64,000 bases of DNA from Antiquaquibacter soli (GTDB lineage: Bacteria > Actinomycetota > Actinomycetes > Actinomycetales > Microbacteriaceae). The DNA is taken from positions 62,001-126,000 of the forward strand of contig NZ_JAUQUB010000001.1 in the NCBI RefSeq assembly GCF_030580675.1, read 5' to 3'. The position numbers and the translations under genes are program-made. Under the pieces are notes generated by a model. That model was not told the origin of the DNA and made no database searches. It worked only from the letters and a program-made list of their open reading frames with translations. Below, one piece after another: positions 59,836 to 64,000 of the stretch; the first letter of the stretch is position 1, and the number at the start of each line of letters is the position of its first letter.

Positions 59836-62609
59836 GCACCATCTCCCGCTTCCGCGCCGAGCTGCGCGAGGACTCGCCGATCGTCGCGACGGCGACCCCG
59901 CGGCTGACGTGGTCGGTCGCCACCGACGAGAGCGACTGGATGCAGTCCTCCGCCGAAGTGCGCTCGGGCGACGAGTCCGTCGTGCTCGACGGCCCCGAGA
60001 GCGTGCTCGTCGAGTGGCCGTTCGCGCCGCTCGACCCGGGGGAGCGCCGCACCGTGTCGGTGCGGGCCGTCGCGGCATCCGGCACTGTCACGGAGTGGAG
60101 CGAGCCCCTCGAGATCGTCGCGGGCTTCCTCGCCGAGGGAGCGTGGCGCGCCCAGCCGATCGGCTTCGCCGCGCCGGCCGCCCCCGCCCAGCCGGCGCTG
60201 CTGCGCACCGCGTTCTCCGTCGACCGCGAGGTGTCGCGCGCGACCCTGTACTACTCCGCCCTCGGCGTGATCGACGCCGAACTCAACGGCACCGCGGTCG
60301 ACGACGGCGTGCTGGCCCCCGGCTGGACGAGCTACCGCGACCGCCTCGTGCACGAGACGACGGATGTCACGGCTCTCGTCACCCCCGGCGAGAACGTGCT
60401 CGGCCTGAGACTGGCCGGCGCCTGGTACACCGAGCAGTACGGCTTCTTCGAGTTCGCGTCGCGCGTGTACGGGGACCAGCCCGCGGCGCTCGCGCAGCTC
60501 GAGCTGGAGTTCGCGGACGGCAGCCGCGAGACGATCGTCACGGACGGCTCCTGGCGCGCATCCGTCGAGGCGCTCAGCGCGAGCAGCCTCTACGACGGCG
60601 AGGCGTACGACGCCCGGCTCGAGCAGCGCGGCTGGTCGGCGCCCGGGTTCGACGACTCGGTGTGGGCCCCGGTCGCAGTCGCCGAGGTCGACGCCCCCAC
60701 CCCGGAGGCGCGCATCGCCGAGCCGGTGCGCCGCATCGACGAACTGCCGGTAGTGGAGGTGCTCTCGAGCCCGAGCGGCAAGCTCGTGCTGGACTTCGGC
60801 CAGAACCTCGTCGGCCGACTGCGCGTGCGCGTCACCGGCCCGGCGGGCACCGAGCTCACGCTCCGCCACGCGGAGGTGCTCGAGCACGGCGAGCTCGCCC
60901 TGCGCCCGTTGCGCCGCGCCGCCGCGACCGACCGCTACATCCTCCGCGGCGACCCCGCAGGGGAGGAGTGGGAGCCGCGGTTCACCTTCCACGGCTTCCG
61001 GTACGCGCAGATCGACGGGTGGCCCGGCGAGTTCGACGCGAGCGCGGTCACGGCGGTCGTGCTGCACAGCGACCTGCGCCGGACCGGGTGGTTCGAGTCA
61101 TCCGAGCCGCTTCTGAACCGGCTGCACGAGAACGTCGTGTGGGGCATGCGCGGCAACTTCCTGTCGATCCCGACGGACTGCCCGCAGCGCGATGAGCGGC
61201 TCGGCTGGACGGGCGACATCCAGGTATTCACGCCCACCGCGAGCTTCCTCTACGACTGCGACGGGTTCCTCACGTCGTGGCTGCGCGACCTCGCTCTCGA
61301 GCAGTCGCGCGCCGGGGGAGTGACCCCGCTCGTGGTGCCGTCGGTGCTGTCGGCGTTCGGCGGCGCGACGGCGGCGTGGGGGGACGCCACGACCGTCGTG
61401 CCGTGGGTGCTGCACGAGCGCTTCGGCGACCGCGGGGTGCTGCGCGACCAATACAACTCGATGCGCGCGTGGGCCGACGTGCTGCTCGCGGAGAGCCGCG
61501 GCACCGGGCTGTGGGCGGGCACCTTCCAGCTCGGCGACTGGCTCGACCCGGCCGCCCCGCCGGACAAGCCGCAGCAGGCGCGCACCCACTCCGACATCGT
61601 CGCGAGCGCGTACCTCGCCCGGAGCCTGCGCATCGTCGCGGACACCGCGGTGCTCCTCGGGCACGACGACGACGCCCGGCGCTACGGCGAGCACGCCGAG
61701 CACGCCCGCGCAGCGTTCGTCGCCGAGTACGTGACGCCCGCCGGTCGCATGATGTCCGACGCGCAGACCGCCTACGCCCTCGCCCTCCAGTTCGACCTCG
61801 TCACCGACCCCGACCAGCGCGCGGCGCTCGCGGGGCGGCTCGCCGAGATCGTCCGCGAGGACGGCTACCGCATCGGCACCGGCTTCGCCGGAACTCCGCT
61901 CGTCGCCGACGCGCTCGCCGCGAGCGGGCGCACGGATGCCGCGGGCCGCCTGCTCCTCCAGACCGAGAACCCGTCGTGGCTCTACCCGGTGACGATGGGC
62001 GCCACGACGGTGTGGGAGCGCTGGGACTCGCTCCTGCCCGACGGCTCGGTCAACCCGGGCGAGATGACGAGCTTCAACCACTACGCGCTCGGCGCGATCG
62101 CCGACTGGATGCACCGCACCGTCGCCGGACTCGGTCCCGACGCCCCCGGCTACCGTCGCCTCCGCATCGCACCCCGCCCGCTGCGTCAGCTCGGGTGGGC
62201 GAGCGCGAGCCACGAGACCCCGTACGGTCTCGCGTCGGTGTCGTGGACTCGGGATGGCTCGACCGTCTCCGTCGTCGCGGTGGTGCCGCCGAACACCACC
62301 GCCGTGGTGGATCTGCCCGGACATCCGATCACCGAAGTCGGGTCGGGCGAGCACCGATTCTCGTTCGAGGAGGCGCCCGCGCCCGAGCGCAGCTCGCCGC
62401 TCGGCCTGGACTCGTCGGTCGCGGCGATCATCGACGACGAGCGGGCGTACCACGCCGTCGTCGACGCCATCGCCGCGATCGACCCTGACCGCGCCGCGAC
62501 GTTCCGCACCGAGACGGTGTGGGCCGAGCGCCGCACCCTGCGCCAATCGCTCATCTTCACCCCGCCCGCCGTGTTCGAGAGCATCGAGCGCGCCCTCGCC
62601 GATCTCTAG
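59832..62609 (+). CDS. Alpha-L-rhamnosidase, glycoside hydrolase family 78
   Basis: 925 residues in the GH78 order: beta domains, (alpha/alpha)6 barrel, C-terminal beta domain. Catalytic acid region DCPQRDERLGWTGD begins at residue 449; the general base is Glu729 in TTVWERWDS. GSWRASVEAL and GEAYDARLEQRGW mark the N-terminal domain, and SFNHYALGAIADWM the barrel end. It releases L-rhamnose, which the rhaM, rhaI, rhaB and rhaEW genes then use. No signal peptide. The C-terminal 90 residues (after IITDDERAYH-like segment) are extra and helical. ATGA overlap with GH43. Confidence 0.94.
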   Translation: MSTISRFRAELREDSPIVATATPRLTWSVATDESDWMQSSAEVRSGDESVVLDGPESVLVEWPFAPLDPGERRTVSVRAVAASGTVTEWSEPLEIVAGFLAEGAWRAQPIGFAAPAAPAQPALLRTAFSVDREVSRATLYYSALGVIDAELNGTAVDDGVLAPGWTSYRDRLVHETTDVTALVTPGENVLGLRLAGAWYTEQYGFFEFASRVYGDQPAALAQLELEFADGSRETIVTDGSWRASVEALSASSLYDGEAYDARLEQRGWSAPGFDDSVWAPVAVAEVDAPTPEARIAEPVRRIDELPVVEVLSSPSGKLVLDFGQNLVGRLRVRVTGPAGTELTLRHAEVLEHGELALRPLRRAAATDRYILRGDPAGEEWEPRFTFHGFRYAQIDGWPGEFDASAVTAVVLHSDLRRTGWFESSEPLLNRLHENVVWGMRGNFLSIPTDCPQRDERLGWTGDIQVFTPTASFLYDCDGFLTSWLRDLALEQSRAGGVTPLVVPSVLSAFGGATAAWGDATTVVPWVLHERFGDRGVLRDQYNSMRAWADVLLAESRGTGLWAGTFQLGDWLDPAAPPDKPQQARTHSDIVASAYLARSLRIVADTAVLLGHDDDARRYGEHAEHARAAFVAEYVTPAGRMMSDAQTAYALALQFDLVTDPDQRAALAGRLAEIVREDGYRIGTGFAGTPLVADALAASGRTDAAGRLLLQTENPSWLYPVTMGATTVWERWDSLLPDGSVNPGEMTSFNHYALGAIADWMHRTVAGLGPDAPGYRRLRIAPRPLRQLGWASASHETPYGLASVSWTRDGSTVSVVAVVPPNTTAVVDLPGHPITEVGSGEHRFSFEEAPAPERSSPLGLDSSVAAIIDDERAYHAVVDAIAAIDPDRAATFRTETVWAERRTLRQSLIFTPPAVFESIERALADL

Positions 62610-62616
62610 GAAAGCC

Positions 62617-64000
62617 ATGTTCGACCGCAGCTCCACCCTCACCGCCGCCCTCGCCTCGAGCGAGGCCCGCGCCGTGCTCGACCGCCACCTGCCGGGCGTC
62701 GTCTCGTCGCCGATGCTCGCGCAGCTCGGGTCGCTGCGCCTCGGCCAACTGCTCATGATGAACCCGGCGACGCGCGACGACGAGTCGCTCGCCGACGCCC
62801 TATGGGCGGAGCTCGCCGAGGTGACCGACGGGGAAGAGCCGCGCGTCTACGGCGCGGCCATCGCCCCCAACCCCGGGTACGAGGCGTCCGGCGCCCCGAA
62901 GGCGACCGTGTCGCTGCCCGGCCCGACCCCGCGGTGGGGCGTCGTCGAGGTGGTGCTGGATGGCCCGAGCCACGGCAACCCCTTCGTCGAGGTCGAGCTC
63001 TCGGCCGTGTTCCACCACGGCGACCGGTCGCTCGAGGTCGGCGGGTTCTACGACGGCGACGGCCGCTACCTGCTGCGGCTGCTCGCGGAGGACGAGGGGG
63101 AGTGGTCGTTCGAGACGCGCTCGACCGCGGCATCCCTCGACGGACTGTCCGGCACGGTGACGGTGACCGCCCCGGCGGCCGGGTCGCACGGGCCGGTGCG
63201 GGTCGACGGCTTCCACTTCGCCCACGCCGACGGAACGCGCCACCGCCCGCTCGGCACGACCGCCTACGCGTGGACGCACCAGGGCGACGCCCTCGAGGAG
63301 CGCACCCTCGCCGCGCTCGCCGACTCGCCGTTCACGAAGATCCGCATGTGTGTCTTCCCGAAGTCGTACCTCTACAACCAGAACGAGCCGGAGCGCTTCC
63401 CCTTCCCGGGCTCCCTCGCCGACGGCTGGGACGTCGAGCGCTTCGATACCGAGTACTACCGTCACCTCGAGCAGCGCATCCGGCAGCTCGGCGAGCTCGG
63501 CATCGAGGCCGACCTCATCCTCTTCCACCCCTACGACCGCTGGGGGTTCGCCGACCTGGGGGCGGCGGTGGACGACCGCTACCTCTCTTATACAGTTCGG
63601 CGGCTGTCGGCCTTCGCGAACGTGTGGTGGTCGATGGCCAACGAGTACGACCTCATGTGGGCGAAGTCGGTGGATGACTGGGAGCGGCTCGCCGCGGTCG
63701 TCGGCGCGAACGACCCGCACGGGCACCTCAACTCGATCCACAACTGCCTCGCCTTCTACGACTACTCGAAGCCGTGGATCACCCACGCGAGCACGCAGCG
63801 CATCGACGTGTACCGCACTGCCGAGAACACGGATGCCTGGCGCGAGCAGTGGGGCAAGCCCGTCGTCATCGACGAGTGCGCGTACGAGGGCGACATCGAC
63901 CAGGGCTGGGGCAACGTCACGGGCGAGGAGCTCGTGCGCCGGTTCTGGGAGGGCGCCGTTCGCGGCGGCTACGTCGGCCACGGCGAGACGTACCTCAACG
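62617..64000 (+). CDS. DUF5060/DUF4038 glycoside-hydrolase-like protein, 3' end outside window
   Basis: 461 residues are visible. After a helical N-terminal 70 residues, a DUF5060 beta-sandwich (WGVVEVVLDGPSHGNPF) leads to a DUF4038-type TIM barrel: YAWTHQGDALEERTLAALAD, KIRMCVFPKSYLYNQNEPE, LFHPYDRWGF, and the likely catalytic Glu pair in WWSMANEYDLM and VVIDECAYEG. These suggest a retaining clan-A hydrolase, substrate unknown. AAAGCC precedes the ATG and the gene follows GH78 by 7 bases. The run TCT TAT ACA GTT near 63588 uses codons rare in this genome. Confidence 0.85.
   Translation, partial: MFDRSSTLTAALASSEARAVLDRHLPGVVSSPMLAQLGSLRLGQLLMMNPATRDDESLADALWAELAEVTDGEEPRVYGAAIAPNPGYEASGAPKATVSLPGPTPRWGVVEVVLDGPSHGNPFVEVELSAVFHHGDRSLEVGGFYDGDGRYLLRLLAEDEGEWSFETRSTAASLDGLSGTVTVTAPAAGSHGPVRVDGFHFAHADGTRHRPLGTTAYAWTHQGDALEERTLAALADSPFTKIRMCVFPKSYLYNQNEPERFPFPGSLADGWDVERFDTEYYRHLEQRIRQLGELGIEADLILFHPYDRWGFADLGAAVDDRYLSYTVRRLSAFANVWWSMANEYDLMWAKSVDDWERLAAVVGANDPHGHLNSIHNCLAFYDYSKPWITHASTQRIDVYRTAENTDAWREQWGKPVVIDECAYEGDIDQGWGNVTGEELVRRFWEGAVRGGYVGHGETYLN

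Overview
The window is high-GC DNA with strong G/C third-position bias, tightly packed operons coupled by ATGA/GTGA stop-start overlaps, frequent GTG starts, and FAH/LldR/SorC/LIV-type gene content. This suggests an actinobacterium, and the frequent GGATGC/GCATCC motif in particular suggests a Microbacteriaceae-like soil or plant-associated species. This placement is inference; there is no rRNA gene to anchor it. About 56 protein genes are called. Most serve uptake and breakdown of sugars, sugar acids and plant glycosides. I saw no tRNA, rRNA, CRISPR array, transposase or integrase. No gap without a gene exceeds 300 bases.

1-9.1 kb: a truncated 2-oxoacid dehydrogenase E2 gene; two SorC-family sugar regulators; and, between them on the minus strand, a ribose-type ABC transporter (permease, binding lipoprotein, double ATPase), a SIS-domain isomerase and a xylulokinase-like kinase. 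A ribulose-phosphate-3-epimerase-like protein is coupled to the second regulator. Similar paired palindromes lie in front of both regulators.

9.2-22.8 kb: a FAD oxidase, a TIM-barrel epimerase, a Tm-1-like (UPF0261) protein, a creatininase-family protein and a GntR regulator. They are followed by a convergent epimerase plus Gfo/Idh dehydrogenase pair and a branched-chain-amino-acid-type ABC transporter with an SDR. The FAD-oxidase operon and the transporter operon start from nearly identical promoters (TTGACA, 17 bp, TAGTGT), each followed by the same operator. I read this as one regulon for an unidentified substrate. It is the best candidate for an undescribed pathway.

22.8-25 kb: an orphan sensor kinase coupled to a membrane protein. 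25.1-36 kb: LldD-type lactate oxidase with an LldR-like regulator, then a divergent sugar-acid cluster (IclR, zinc alcohol dehydrogenase, FAH hydrolase; dehydratase, D-lactate-dehydrogenase-like FAD/Fe-S protein, two SDRs). This fits non-phosphorylative deoxysugar (L-fucose/L-rhamnose-like) oxidation to pyruvate and lactate.

36.1-46.3 kb: phosphorylative L-rhamnose catabolism (rhamnulokinase, aldolase/lactaldehyde dehydrogenase, DeoR regulator; later L-rhamnose isomerase and mutarotase with an arabinose/fucose-isomerase-like protein). It is interrupted by a PadR/DUF1048/ABC efflux-like module.

46.4-64 kb: a GH2 enzyme with a TetR regulator and a divergent operon of an oligopeptide-type ABC transporter (with a permease-ATPase fusion), GH3, a serine hydrolase, GH43, GH78 alpha-L-rhamnosidase and a truncated DUF5060/DUF4038 glycoside-hydrolase-like gene. 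None of these enzymes has a visible signal peptide, so oligosaccharides are probably imported and cut in the cytoplasm, releasing L-rhamnose for the neighbouring rha genes.

Several intergenic gaps hold unusually long inverted repeats, including a dispersed family whose arms begin CGAGTGT and a pair of hairpins sharing an identical 10-nt loop.
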